This document shows positions 36,825-47,535 of a stretch of DNA of 64,000 bases, piece by piece. How positions within the stretch are numbered: the first letter of the stretch is position 1; each line of letters starts with the position of its first letter. Source of the DNA: Periplaneta americana (Eukaryota > Arthropoda > Insecta > Blattodea > Blattidae); contig NC_091130.1 of assembly GCF_040183065.1 (NCBI RefSeq), forward strand, positions 128,131,914 through 128,195,913, in the 5' to 3' direction. Below the pieces are notes generated by a model. The model did no database searches. It was not told the DNA's origin and saw nothing but the letters and a program-made list of their open reading frames with translations. Both the position numbers and the translations under genes were made by a program.

Positions 36825-37090
36825 ACATGAGCACAATTTATAGCTCGACAGGTACCAAAACGATACTCATCCTCTCGTCAGGTGTTATAAGCTCAACTGC
36901 ATGAATGATACGCTGTCTCAAATCAATCAAATTACGAACTTTTCTGATGTACACAAAATTTTTCATAAATCCCCGCGCGAAAAAATTCAAAGGATTTAAA
37001 TCCGGGGATCTAGGCGGCCAGGAAGTTGGCTCACCTACATACCAATCCAATTTCTTGGGAATGTTACATCCAAAAACGTTTTAACATCTC
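36825..37090 (-). pseudogene. Mariner-like transposase C-terminal fragment
   Basis: Minus strand: TFPRNWIGM, then (frame shift) SWPPRSPDLNPLNFFARGFM, NFVYIRKVRNLIDLRQRII and ITPDERMSIV. This matches the conserved end of mariner-type DDE transposases (FPNRWIGRGGP..WPPRSPDLTPLDFF.WGF+K..VY..KV..L.DLRQRI..A...IT). It is 5'-truncated and carries a frameshift at the WIG/SWPPR boundary. Confidence 0.75.
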
Positions 37091-37094
37091 GATG

Positions 37095-38650
37095 GATTTA
37101 AATAAGCAAGTTCATGTTTGGATAAGGACTCTGATTTACGGGCACTATTTTAACTTTGAGAAATTCATGTCTTGTTTAGTTTAGGCACAGTAATTTTTAA
37201 TAAGACTTTTTTTATACATAATGTTTGAACTCCTAATTTTCAAGATACTTAAGATTCCTCAACGTTAGATCTTAGATAACACATGCATGGGTAGGCCTAC
37301 GTACAAACATTTTCACGGAATTTGTGAAAACAGCATGTGCATGGACATTTTGAACATTTAAAAGCGTAGTTTCGAGAAAAAGGCAAATTTGTGAAATGGG
37401 ATACAATACTGACAGCAGGCCTATATAAAAATTGCTCCAGAACCTCAAAAAAGACGTGGAGGCAAAAAAAACCTCTTACAACTACATAAGTGTCCAAGGA
37501 ATATTTTCGTATACAAAACCGAATATATTTAACTCGGTCCCTTAAAGATGGAATTCATTGCAATAGCTACATTGAAGAAATACATTCCATTTGATAATAA
37601 ATGTTCTTTCTTAAGAGATCACAATGTTTCTTACGATTTTTTAAATAAATTTGATCTGAAAACGTCTCCATAATGAAATTTGAGAGTTCGTAGTTTTCGG
37701 TCCGGAAATTATTCAGCCACTCTACATACCTTGGTGGTTAACACCATGGTGGAAAAGTCAACGTGACCTTGATACTTTGATTTGACCGTGTCTTCTTTGG
37801 ACATGGAGAATCATTTAGACTTCCATGTGGAAGACGGGCATTTGTTTAATGGTCACAGCCATAGACCCATTACTCGTATCTCCGATTGTGGCCATTTTGA
37901 GGAAATACGGGCCATTCTTAGGATTTGAAGCTAGTTTGGTGCAACTTAACGATATTTATGATAGGAGCTGCATAACAAATTTTTGCGGTATGTGTTGTCA
38001 ATATCCTTTGCGAAAATCTCCGAAAGAATAGTCTGTGTGGAATCCCAATTCTCGTACTGTCAATCGCCAAGTTTAGCTGATTAGCGCTGGTACACACTCA
38101 ACACTTCTCAGGTGTCCTGCTTGTTGAAAGCTTTCCAAAACTTCAATTTCTTTCGAAGTGTTGATATAATTTTATCCGGGTTTTATTCATTGATTCATCC
38201 AAAAAATCCTTACGTAGTTTTTTTCTAAGTCGTTGCGACGGTGAATGGTCATGAAGTATGGTCACTCAACTGCATATTACTGTTGAATCAAGGTATATGG
38301 AAGTGCGACTGTTGACGCATGTATAGTAAGTCCCCCCCTCTGACCACAAAGTTTTTTGAGGCCGTGAGACTTGTCTTCAAGATACGAAAAAATGGCGTGA
38401 TACTACTATCTGAACAGACCTTGTTCTGACTGGAGATCCAAATTTCTGTTCAGGCTAATTCTCTTTCAGAACCATTCAGTTCTAGAAATAAATGATTTGT
38501 TCCAGCATGTTTCAGAATCTATTCTGAATTCCTGCTCTTGCGCAGTTCAGTGTGCATTCCAACATGACGAGCTGATGCAGAACCGGTTCTGAACTCTCAA
38601 CTCTGTTAACGTGCGTTGGAACTCATTCGGAACGAGTGAATTGGTTCTCA
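37095..38650. other. lola intron, no supported gene
   Basis: AT-rich. Around 38400-38640 several short repeats of 'cagttctgaa/gttcagaacc'-type words recur, possibly a degenerate repeat. Confidence 0.4.
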
Positions 38651-38652
38651 AT

Positions 38653-38862
38653 TTAGGGCCTGTTCATACGGTATGGGAATTCCTCGAAACGGACGTTTAT
38701 TCAAATCCATTTCGTGCGGACAGCAGTTGGGTTTTTTTCTCGTATATAACTTATTGGGCACGGGGAAAAAAATTGAACCTTTTGTACATTACTGTCCGCA
38801 AGAAATTGATTCGAATAAATGCCCCTCTAGAGATATTTCCGTACTGTGTGAACGGGATCTAA
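38653..38862. mobile_element. Inverted-repeat MITE, TTA/TAA ends
   Basis: Left end ttagggcctgttcatacggt and the inverted right end ttagatcccgttcacacagt pair through ~75 bp (arms include cggacgtttattcaaatcc and its partner ending gcggacag). A ~60-bp loop separates the arms. The ends resemble the family of the nested MITE at 21126 in structure, not in sequence. The two overlapping ORFs here are shadows of the arms. Confidence 0.75.
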
Positions 38863-38864
38863 GA

Positions 38865-39343
38865 GTAGGAACTGGGAATTCTGTACTGTGTACCCATGTG
38901 CAGTATGGTTTAATTAGAGGTTAAGGTTAAAGCGCTTCGTGAGTGGACAGGTTAAAATTATAAAATAGTCTATCATGGAAGGTGATTTGTGAAATATTTG
39001 ATGACGAATTAAGTTCGCAATCAATCGTCTTTATGTTGTCAGCAAACAACTGGATACATTAAGTCCACTGTTAAGTTTTTGTTTGCTATTTCCATTATAC
39101 AGCGTTACATGGGTAGTATTTTCCTCTACAGTATAATTGCATTGTTGCAGAATTTGCTAGTACCTATTTTTGAGATGTACTTAAAAATATATGCTTAATA
39201 CGCTACCGAAGTTTGAAAAATACTGTACTAGAGTAACAATTGAATGGCTGTAATGGAATACATGGAAACACGTAATACTTTTTGTCATATCTTTTATGTA
39301 AGGATACATGCTTTATTTTCATTCGTATTTCTTCTTGGTGCAG
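38865..39343. other. lola intron before the internal exon
   Basis: AT-rich; ends with a good acceptor, tttcttcttggtgcag. Confidence 0.5.
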
Positions 39344-39433
39344 GATTTGCGCCGTGGCATGTTGCAGACCAGTCTAGGGACGAGGTATTCATGGCTGCGC
39401 AAGAGGCTGTTGGTGCTCACAGGGATTCACAAG
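39344..39433 (+). CDS. lola: lola internal exon, 30 codons, phase 1 in and out
   Basis: Bounded by tttcttcttggtgcag|ga and cacaag|gtaaga, this 90-nt segment is open in the frame required by the constant exon. It reads GFAPWHVADQSRDEVFMAAQ then EAVGAHRDSQ. It starts and ends in phase 1, so it can be skipped or included without changing frame. Strong splice sites at both ends plus phase agreement argue for a real exon. Position after the Psq exon implies that it is used only with the downstream zinc-finger ends. I read it as a short constant-region linker exon; a similar peptide in other insect lola proteins is likely but not verified here. Confidence 0.7.
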
Positions 39434-42231
39434 GTAAGATGCAAAGGCCTGCTACAGTGACTTTCGTAGGAATCACAGGGCATTGAGCGTTTTGTTCAAA
39501 GGGACGGAGTAAAACCTCATTTAAATTTGAAAAAAGAGGGTTGAGGAATTGTTCCCCTCATGCACATTATTTCAAATTCTTGTTAAATTGGTTCTTTGTC
39601 GTTTACATTTGACGTATGATAATTTTGAATACGTGTTTTATGATAGTAATGTTCACTATAATAGTCCTCATTTTGGATGATATAAATTTAAAAAAAATTC
39701 TTCTGTTTATATTTTGAAAGAGTTTCCACTCGCATTTTATTTTCATTAGTACATCGTTATTTATACATTGCCCTGTGGTTCCATTTTTTTGCCAGTGATC
39801 ATAGTCAGGTTTGTATTTCCTACAAAAAATATTACAACTCCAACCTCTGAATTAGTGTTAAGTACAAAATACCTCTCTCTCTCCAACTTCATCAGCCTGC
39901 ATCGTCGAGCATCAAAGGAGGATTTTTAACCCCACCCAGACTAGATGAAAGTGCAAAACCATTTAATGATGTTCCATTAAATATGGTACAAAGGAGAATT
40001 GTTCGGTAGTGTGTATTCTAATCAGGGCATAAAGTTGGATGAATTGCCGTCTTACAGTCTTTCTTGACTAATTTTGGAATTTAATCTATTTCAGCACATG
40101 TTTTGTTTTGGCATATAAAAAGTTGAATTACGAACGCATGTGGTTAAAATTATAAAGTTTCAGATCTGTTGCTCGTGGTTAGATTTTCGTCTTTTCCAAA
40201 TTACCGTAATTAATGTGACAAAATTATCAGACAGCTTAGTAGTAAAACATATGTTCATTAAGCCTTGCCAGTCAGGAAACTTTTGGTACAACAGTCCAGC
40301 GAATTTTACTCATACACTTGGTCTCTCAGCATTGTAGAGTTGTGTTACATGTGTAAGAGTTAAACTTTTCTAAGTAACTCAAGTTGCTTATGTATGGTTA
40401 AATATTTGTAAGATCTTGCTTATGAAGGAGTTACATATTTGTACGATCTGTACTTTGACATCTGCTTGTGGGTGGGCTGGCACTGCACTGCAGCGAATGG
40501 GTTTGTTGCCTAGCCCAGCCATGCGCTGGCTGGCTGCTTGGCTGGGAGAGAGGAGAGCAGAAAGAAATCCATAAAAGCTGCAAATCAATATCAGAGCTAG
40601 CTCTGAAACTTCCCCATGCATCCCTCCGTCCCAGTCTGGCCGTGTCTACCCCTCTTACTTCAGCTGGCTATTACCAACTCTTGTTGCCTATTCGGGTCAG
40701 TCGTATTTCGAAGATGAGAGTTCTCTCTATAGTTGATAGATATTATTTGTTTTTCGTAATAGTTTAGAAACCCGCGTTTGTTTCTTTCACTGAGTTCTGT
40801 AGATGTGTACAAGAACATTGAATGATGTTAGATAATTATTTAGAATTAGTTGTCCATGTTTATAACCGTCACACACATTAATTCGTTAGTTGCTAATTGT
40901 GATCGTGACGTAATACTAACTAGATTACAATGTCGAACAGATTTCTACATTACAGGCAAAAACTAGATTTCAGAACAGTCGCAATGAAATAATAAGACTT
41001 AAAAAAAAAGCATCTTGATTTGATTCAAAAGAGAGTAGCCAAATGTTAGCTGCGAACTAAGACCAAAGCAGACGAAAAATTGTACCATGTAGTTAGACAA
41101 AGGGGATGGAGAAAGAGAATGAAAGAGAAGATAAGCAATGACAGATTAAATGAGTGTTGAAAGAATACAGGAGTTTTGCCCTAGCATAGTTCATAGAATT
41201 ATATTACAGGACGAAGGGGATAAATTGGGGGGGGGGAAACTGATGAAAAGTAATAAAAAGCTTGCATGCAATAGGAGGAAGGAAATGTAACAAAAGCTTA
41301 GGGGAAGACTTGAGAAATGGAAGTGAGAGGACGAATGACAGGCATGGATGGTATAAAAGAAAATGCACGAAAAGCGTGGGGGTGGGGAGGAAATGTTTCT
41401 TGGGTAGAAAAACTGAAGACTAAAGAACAAAAAATCCTGTAATGAAATGGAAGAATGTGAAGAAGAATTCCCGAGTAATACTATGACTAGAGTGCATTGA
41501 AATTCGTTCAGTTGTAGCCCATATGCACTCAAAATTAATATTGGATTGTAGTTCAATCCCTGGGATTAGTGGATCTTATATGAAAAGAAAAATGAGCTTT
41601 GTTTTAGAATAAGAAAGGACAATTTCATAAGGACTGGTGAATAAAGTAGCAAGCTCCCTTCCAACCCCAACTCTATATACATAGATTTGGTTCTGTCGTC
41701 CATTACAAAAACAGAAAGTGCATTGACGTCCAAAATACAGATGATCGAGATTATCAGACATTAGATTAGCAGAGAAGTTGTAGGGGGTGGGGGGGGTTTC
41801 TTTTCGTAATGTTTAGTTTCTTTCGTTGTATAGTATAATGAGGCGACGTATAGTGTTACTAATTTTGAGCGAAATTACGAAAGCTTGCACAGGTTTCGTG
41901 TTACATATTTATTGTAGTAGTGTTCAAAAATTGTATTCCATTCCTTCATTGGGCAGCGTGGGATGTGACAAGGTAGGGTGGAGAGAGGGGAGGTACATTA
42001 GCTTATCAGAGATTGGAGGTTTCTTGTGTTGGGACACTTTCTTTATTGGATGGTATAAGGGGTTATACTGTGATGGCGATTGCACTTGATTTGAGTATCG
42101 AGAGTTCGTATTTTGTAGTCAAGGATAATTTTTTCTCAGGAGATATTCTAAATTTGTAAGGAGTTTCACTAGAGGAAACTGACTATGATGCTGGTATTGG
42201 GTACAAAAATGTATACTTAGTACTTAATTAC

Positions 42232-42334
42232 TCAGTGGTGTACGTCGACATTGATTTGGCTTCAAAACTTTGAACATTTTGATGAAACAAAAAAAAAAAT
42301 TCAAAATTTTTGAACATTTTTTGTTCACCACTGT
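42232..42334. repeat. Short inverted-repeat element
   Basis: Ends cagtggtgta and, inverted at the other side, cagtggtgaaca flank ~80 bp of AT-rich sequence containing paired 'ttgaacattttgatg/ttcaaaatttttgaaca' words. It is a possible short MITE. Confidence 0.45.
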
Positions 42335-43274
42335 ATGCAGTAGAATGTAGTTCCAGTTAACTGTAGATGTTTATATTAAGTGTTATTAAATTAAAAATTG
42401 TTGATTTGATTGGGTAATTGGCCTTCTATGATCTGTCTGTGTTTGTTTTTATGAGCATGCCTGCTTTTCATGAGTACATTTAAGTCTACATAAATTTATA
42501 CTGCGAATATCTTGTTATATTTCTATGTACAATGATGGCCTTACTGCTGTTGATTTGGTACTTGCTTTTACTACATTACATTCATTATATAAATATTTCT
42601 TCCCAACCTAACTAAACCACCATTTGTATAGTTCGGTAGGTTTATTGGTGCAAAGGGTATTGTTTTTATATTGTAAGTTAAAATTGTACATAAAAGGGAC
42701 TAACTTGTGAAACTTTGAGTAAGACGTGTTTCTTTGCAGTAAGTACAGAATTCATCACAGAAGATAATTAATTTGAAGATAGGAACATTTTCAACTTATG
42801 TTCCGATGCGTGTGTATATATGAACTTCAGTTCGGAAACGAGCAAGCTTTGTTTTTCGTCGTGAGTCCACGAAGATTTCTTCCTCCCCCGCTTGGGATTT
42901 GCAACCGGTTTTTAGTTGTCTTTCCTGAATCGTTTTTTAAGAAGATTCTTAAAAGAAGATGGCGTTGAAAGTTTTTAATACCAAAGGTTCACATCTGTGA
43001 TGATGACAACTGGATTGAAGAGGCAAAAAACCATGATTGTGTGGTTTTTTGTAAATGAGCATTTGGGAGAGCATCAGCTAAGGAGGACCTTCAAAAATAA
43101 ATGGTGGGTTATTTTCTTTAAATTTTTAGGTTAATTCTAGTTCTATAGAATACTTTAGTTACTGCTGTTCCTCGTATGTTTACTTTTTTAATGTAGTGTG
43201 TTGGTAATTTTTTTTAAGCTGGTTTATTGCGTTCTAAAAGATTCAGAAAAGATTGTGTCTTCCGGACAGGTTAC

Positions 43275-43472
43275 GACGTGTATTCAGGCATTTCTGTAGT
43301 TCATTGCGGTTATGTTACGAGTATAGTCAGTCATTCAGGCATTTCTGCTGATATCTAAAAGTTACTTCAGGTATTTCTGCTGTTATGTAAAAGAGACTTC
43401 AGCCATTTCTGCAGTGCATTCGGACATGTTACGTGTATTCAGGCATTTCTGCTGTTGTCTAAAAGAGACTTC
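43275..43472. repeat. Degenerate tandem repeat, ~5 copies
   Basis: The word ttcaggcatttctgctg recurs at about 43279, 43335, 43368 (ttcaggtatttctg), 43410 (ttcagccatttctg) and 43437, each followed by variants of 'tctaaaagagacttca' or 'gcattgcggttatgttacg'. Confidence 0.8.
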
Positions 43473-43728
43473 ATTTTGGCAAATCACGTTATTCAAGACA
43501 CTACATTTTTGGCAAATGACGATTTGAAAATTTTTCACGACAGACGGGGTCCAACGTGAATTTTACCATTTTTTTTGTCGGTTATTGGAAAATACTTCAT
43601 TCCGTCGAAGAAGATTCGGAAAATTTGTTTAGAAACTTTGTTGCGGATTTTGGAGTTAAATTATGAAGATGGAGTAAAGCTGGCATGGAGCACTTGGAAC
43701 TGGAAACAGGAATTAAGGTAATATACCC

Positions 43729-43771
<43 letters not shown>
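43729..43771. repeat. (ATT)n microsatellite
   Basis: About 14 uninterrupted ATT units; followed by tgctgctgctgc. Confidence 0.95.
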
Positions 43772-44105
43772 GCTGCTGCTGCAAATTGAACTGTAAAACA
43801 CCGTATTGTCAGTCGACATAATGTCACGGGAATGCTGCTTTTATATGTATATGATCGCGTTATCTAAGAGATGAGTTTGGGAGATAAACTTAGAGTTTTT
43901 ATGTGTGGAAAATTTTATTCTATGCATAAATAACATGCGCACGAAGAAATTGTACTTCTCAATGATGTCGTCGATCTGCCAGAACCTGTTCGAAGCTTGA
44001 CGAGTTTGAGGTTTGCGTGTTCGCAGTATTAAACTATTGGATTGGTGCGAAAGATGGTGGCGTTTTTCTAGCGTTAGTTTATTTGTTACTATAGTACTAT
44101 TAAAA

Positions 44106-44250
44106 ATGAATGAAAGTACAGAAAAACACTACGAACTTATACTTCAGTCCAATATTATTGAGAATTATGAAACCTCTGAGTTCACGCGTATTGATGACGG
44201 ACCGCATCGTTTTGTAGTAGTCGTGAATGAGCCTGATGTAACAGTTTCAG
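44106..44250 (+). CDS. Candidate first exon of a nested transcript
   Basis: ATG at 44106 (in an ORF open from 44013) gives MNESTEKHYELILQSNIIEN, then a stretch with DDGPHRFVVVVNEPDVTVS, ending at tttcag|gtacat in phase 1. The codon choice looks protein-like for this AT-rich locus. The phase equals that of the lola constant exon, so this exon could join either the open segment at 44450 or the lola zinc-finger exons at 45734 and beyond. No domain is recognised. It may be an alternative N-terminus, a small nested gene or chance. Confidence 0.35.
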
Positions 44251-44449
44251 GTACATATTTATAAATACGCTATTTACTAATATTGGTATTATGTATGTGC
44301 TGATATTACGTATGTGCCGAGACTTTTTTTGTGGATCTCTTCATGGTGTTTTGAAATAGTGGGATGTTTCAAGAAGTGATGTTGTTTCCTCCCGAGGAAT
44401 GTGTTGTTAAATAATGTCTAAACTGTGTTTACTTTTATTGTTCATACAG

Positions 44450-44640
44450 CCTCAGCATTTGTACAAAAATGCGGTATAGTGACTAAGAAACACTATACAA
44501 TTTTTTTAAATGCTGTCGTTAAAGCGTTACATTATAGTTCAAATATAACCGTTTATGAGAGATTCGTAAGTTGTACCAAGACTTCGTTAATGCTGCAGGA
44601 GCCATCGATTTTCTGTGTATCGTGCACAAAATGTAAATAA
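44450..44640 (+). CDS. Candidate exon, unrecognised
   Basis: After tattgttcatacag the frame ASAFVQKCGIVTKKHY... stays open for 63 codons to TAA at 44638-44640, ending SIFCVSCTKCK. It is in phase with the candidate exon ending 44250 and with the lola constant exon. Four cysteines near the end have no clear zinc-finger spacing. Coding status is uncertain. Confidence 0.25.
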
Positions 44641-44651
44641 TAATAATACTA

Positions 44652-44696
<45 letters not shown>
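44652..44696. repeat. (ATT)n microsatellite
   Basis: About 14 ATT units directly after the stop codon of the 44450 frame. Confidence 0.95.
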
Positions 44697-44705
44697 GCTA
44701 TTTTT

Positions 44706-44790
44706 TTTTTCTCTGCTGATGTGTTACTGGCAAGAGACTTTCGCTATTTAATTTTTCTCTGCTGATGTGTTACTGGCAAGAGACTTTCGC
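44706..44790. repeat. Tandem duplication, 46-bp period
   Basis: tttttctctgctgatgtgtt...gagactttcgc at 44706-44744 recurs exactly at 44752-44790. Confidence 0.9.
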
Positions 44791-45040
44791 AATAGTTTCG
44801 ATCAAGTGGGATTAATATTTGGTTTTTAAAAATCGCGCGTGCCTCTGCGTATATGTAACATGTAAGCACTCCATTACTTGATCGTGAAAACTGATCGACG
44901 TGTACCTACATTGGAATTCCAGGAAGGTAATTACGGCTGCGTTTGCTTTTACATAAATATATGTGGTATGTATAGTAAAAACTTGTAACACGTGCGTGTA
45001 TGTAATCTTATCATGATTGATTTAATGAAATCTCCAATGT

Positions 45041-45166
45041 GATAGTGCAGAGTTTAATTTTTCAGGAGGAAGAAAAAGGTAATTAAATATCAATAGGCCT
45101 ACACTTATCCTTGATAACATTTTAAATACTTTTTTCTTCCTCCTGAAAAAATTATGCTCTGTACTG
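45041..45166. repeat. Short inverted repeat (MITE-like)
   Basis: gtgcagagtttaatttttca plus ggaggaagaaaaa pairs with ttttttcttcctcctgaaaa and attatgctctgtac at the other end; loop ~45 bp. Confidence 0.75.
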
Positions 45167-45733
45167 TCGTAGGTTTCATAAAATCGACGATATATGCATG
45201 TACACACACCCACACTGTTATGCTCCTCTGTGGCTAATTGTAAGATTACTGGTAAGTAACTTGAAGATTTCAATTGATACCTACATTAATGGTAAATTTT
45301 ATATCTGGAGTTGAACAACTTGACAATTTCATTGATGGGTCAGTAGCTGTCACGGTGTCGGTTTTAAGGATTTGGAAATCTTGGAGGAATTATTTTATGA
45401 TCATATATTTGACCCTTTAGCGAATACCAGCATTTAATATTATGTTCATTACTTGAGACTGTTGCTGAAAAAGCATTCAAAATACGTTATATTTTCTTGT
45501 GAATTCTGTATTACAAAAGTGTGTTGTTTCTGCTATACCTTAAACTGTTTGGATCTTGTGATGTGCAGGTGATTCTATCGCCGATAATTTTCTGAATTTT
45601 ATTAATTGCTCAAATTTTTGTTGGTGCACTAAGGTGGAAGGCATTGAGTGCATATTATTAAAGACGAATCGCAGTGTTCATCCGATGCATTTCTCTTGCC
45701 AACGGTAACACCGAGTCATGTTTGTTGTTGCAG

Positions 45734-46089
45734 CATGGCTAACGGTGTCTGGATCACAGACTAATAGTAGGTTGCTCCAAGGATCGATGTCTATGGCAGC
45801 TTGGACTCGAAGCAGTGGTAGTTCTGGTACTGGCTCTAACACATCTACCAGCATTCTGGCTTCTCCATACCAAGAATTGATCTCTCAGAGCAACTGTAAC
45901 AGGTCATTGAGTTGTCCTCGCTGTGACCGCAAGTACGCAGTACTTTACACGTTAGAACGTCATCTACGATATGAGTGCGGTGTTGAGAAACAATTTTCTT
46001 GTGGCGTTTGTTTTAAACGTTTCAAGCGGAGTGATGTGTTAAAGGTTCATCAACGAAATGCCGGGCATGTAACAGAAGATGATGTGTGA
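45734..46089 (+). CDS. lola: lola alternative terminal exon, zinc-finger pair 1
   Basis: The acceptor gtttgttgttgcag|ca completes the phase-1 codon, giving AWLTVSGSQTNSR and ~118 residues to TGA. A Ser/Thr-rich linker precedes two fingers. The first, starting CPRCDRKYAVLYTLERHLRY, is C-X2-C-X12-H-X4-C (C2HC). The second is C-X2-C-X12-H-X5-H (CGVCFKRFKRSDVLKVHQ..H). The C2HC + C2H2 pair is the lola isoform signature and determines DNA target choice. Full isoform is ~525 aa with the 30-codon exon. The ORF track's upstream ATG in the intron is not needed. Confidence 0.9.
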
Positions 46090-46393
46090 TTTTATATTGG
46101 TGTAGTTCATACGGTATTCGAAGGATTCGGTTCGTATATTGTGCTGTTAATCATTGACAGTGTATTTTCGTAGAGATGAACTTTACATTCATTTATATGA
46201 CTTTCTCTAATTTTGGAATACTTGTTGGGACTGAGTAAGTCTTGGCATTTTAAGGAAGATAATTGATTTTCTTTAACTAATTGTGCTTGAATTATACCTT
46301 CTCAAATATAATTCAGGATGGGAAACTGATGTTTAATTGAAATATGTGCTAGTCAAATTTTGCTCCCAAGCCTGGCACCTTCTGTCGTTTCAG
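46090..46393. other. Intron or 3' UTR between variable exons
   Basis: 304 bp; AT-rich, ends in the acceptor tctgtcgtttcag of the next variable exon. No AATAAA is seen; poly(A) use between variable exons is not resolvable. Confidence 0.5.
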
Positions 46394-46605
46394 GGCTGGG
46401 CCTGTTTCCCCTGCCCACACAGTTCGTGTGCACCCGCTGTGGGCGTCGGTACATTGCTGCTCGTTCTCTGTGGCGCCATGAAAAGTTTGAATGTGGAGTG
46501 GAGCCACGTTTTCAGTGTACTGTATGCTACCTTCGTTTTAAACATAAAGCAACGCTTAAGACTCACTTCAATTCAAGACACAAAGGTTTCCAGTCGGTTT
46601 TTTAG
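46394..46605 (+). CDS. lola: lola alternative terminal exon, zinc-finger pair 2
   Basis: After tctgtcgtttcag|gg, in the lola phase, the exon reads GLGLFPLPTQFVCTRCGRRY and ends in TAG after 70 residues. Finger 1 is C-X2-C-X12-H-X4-C (CTRCGRRYIAARSLWRHEKF.C). Finger 2 is C-X2-C-X12-H-X4-H (CTVCYLRFKHKATLKTHF..H). The linker before finger 1 is very short. Full isoform is ~477 aa. The overlapping 110-codon frame (46337-46669) is a shadow in another frame. Confidence 0.92.
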
Positions 46606-46843
46606 GGTTGGAGATCATGTATTTCATGAGTTTCATGAATATATCCGTTGTTGCTTGATTTATTACTGAATATTTTTTGTTGAAGCGCAGTTTCTCTTGT
46701 TTTTGTAATTATCAGCACCGATTTTGCGTTGAAGCCTATGGCAATGGACTACGTCTTTTTTTGAAACTGACCTTTATTTCCTAAATGTTGGATGCTGATG
46801 TACCGTAGGTGGCATTACAACAGCGGAACTGATTGTTTTTCAG
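46606..46843. other. Spacer between variable exons
   Basis: 238 bp, AT-rich, ends with the acceptor gattgtttttcag. Confidence 0.5.
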
Positions 46844-47043
46844 CATACGCTGGCCCACCGGGCCTTCAGATGTATCCAGGTAACATCTGCCAATACTGCG
46901 GACGTAGGTACAAGTACCGCAGTGGGCTGGCTCGCCATCTGCAAGAATGTGATCCTACCTCCAAGAAGTTCGCCTGCCCACAGTGTCCATTTACTTTCAC
47001 CAGGAAGGAATATCTGATGAAGCATTGGGATTTATTCCACTGA
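46844..47043 (+). CDS. lola: lola alternative terminal exon, zinc-finger pair 3
   Basis: Acceptor gattgtttttcag|ca in the lola phase; the exon reads AYAGPPGLQMYPGNICQYCG and stops at TGA after 66 residues. Finger 1 CQYCGRRYKYRSGLARHLQE-C is C-X2-C-X12-H-X3-C. Finger 2 CPQCPFTFTRKEYLMKHWDL-H is C-X2-C-X12-H-X4-H, only two residues before the stop. Full isoform ~473 aa. Minus-strand ORFs over this exon are shadows. Confidence 0.92.
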
Positions 47044-47535
47044 CGTGTCATTCCTTTAAGAAAAGTTAATGTTTGTGTACATTAATTATGATAATGATTT
47101 TATCTAGACTTTTAGGTGCATCTTTGTGGCCTAATTTTATGACCTGTACTGCGTTTCATATCGTTTTTTTGCCTGGAAATACTAATTTGCCTGAATTTGC
47201 GGTGCTTTGAACTAACTTGCTTGGATTTTTTTTTACTTTTATGGGCTTCGATTTGACGCATTTTCATAACTTTTTTTTTGTTTTGATTCCTAAAGTTAAC
47301 CACAATTAGAAACCCCTTTACGGTTCGTAATATGTATGCATTATGCATCGTAGTGATTGTGATTTCTTTTTGAGAACGTTTGATACTTTGTCTTAAGTCT
47401 AACAAGAAGTTGTCACTATAGAATTTTGGCTGTTACTATTAAACGTTCGACATCGTTATTTGTTAATGTTTTTGTGTGATTTGAAGAAGTCGATCGTTCG
47501 GTTGCTCGGCCTTGACATGCGTGGTATCTTTGCAG
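47044..47535. other. Spacer between variable exons
   Basis: Nearly 500 bp of AT-rich sequence with T tracts; the minus-strand 97-codon frame is low-complexity Lys-rich and not supported. Ends at ggtatctttgcag. Confidence 0.5.

Larger units (their letters stand above)
39434..44000. other. lola intron, no supported exon
   Basis: AT-rich overall. The GC-richer stretch at 40460-40700 and the minus-strand 121-codon Ser/Phe-rich frame (41556-41191, from purine-rich low-complexity DNA) lack protein character. A tandem repeat lies at 43275-43472 and an ATT array at 43729. Confidence 0.5.

Noticed and set aside
38611-38924. Two overlapping 83-codon ORFs
   Set aside because: Both cross the arms and loop of the MITE at 38653-38862.
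41191-41556. 121-codon minus-strand ORF rich in Ser, Phe and Pro
   Set aside because: Arises from purine-rich low-complexity plus-strand DNA; no domain, no splice context.
44450-44640. Fifth lola zinc-finger exon
   Set aside because: Cysteines occur but not with C-X2-C...H-X3-5-H/C spacing, so not called a zinc finger; kept only as a weak candidate exon.
46337-46669. 110-codon plus-strand frame
   Set aside because: Out-of-frame shadow of zinc-finger exon 2; the fingers are in the other frame.
46840-47051. Two minus-strand ORFs of 61 codons
   Set aside because: Shadows of zinc-finger exon 3.
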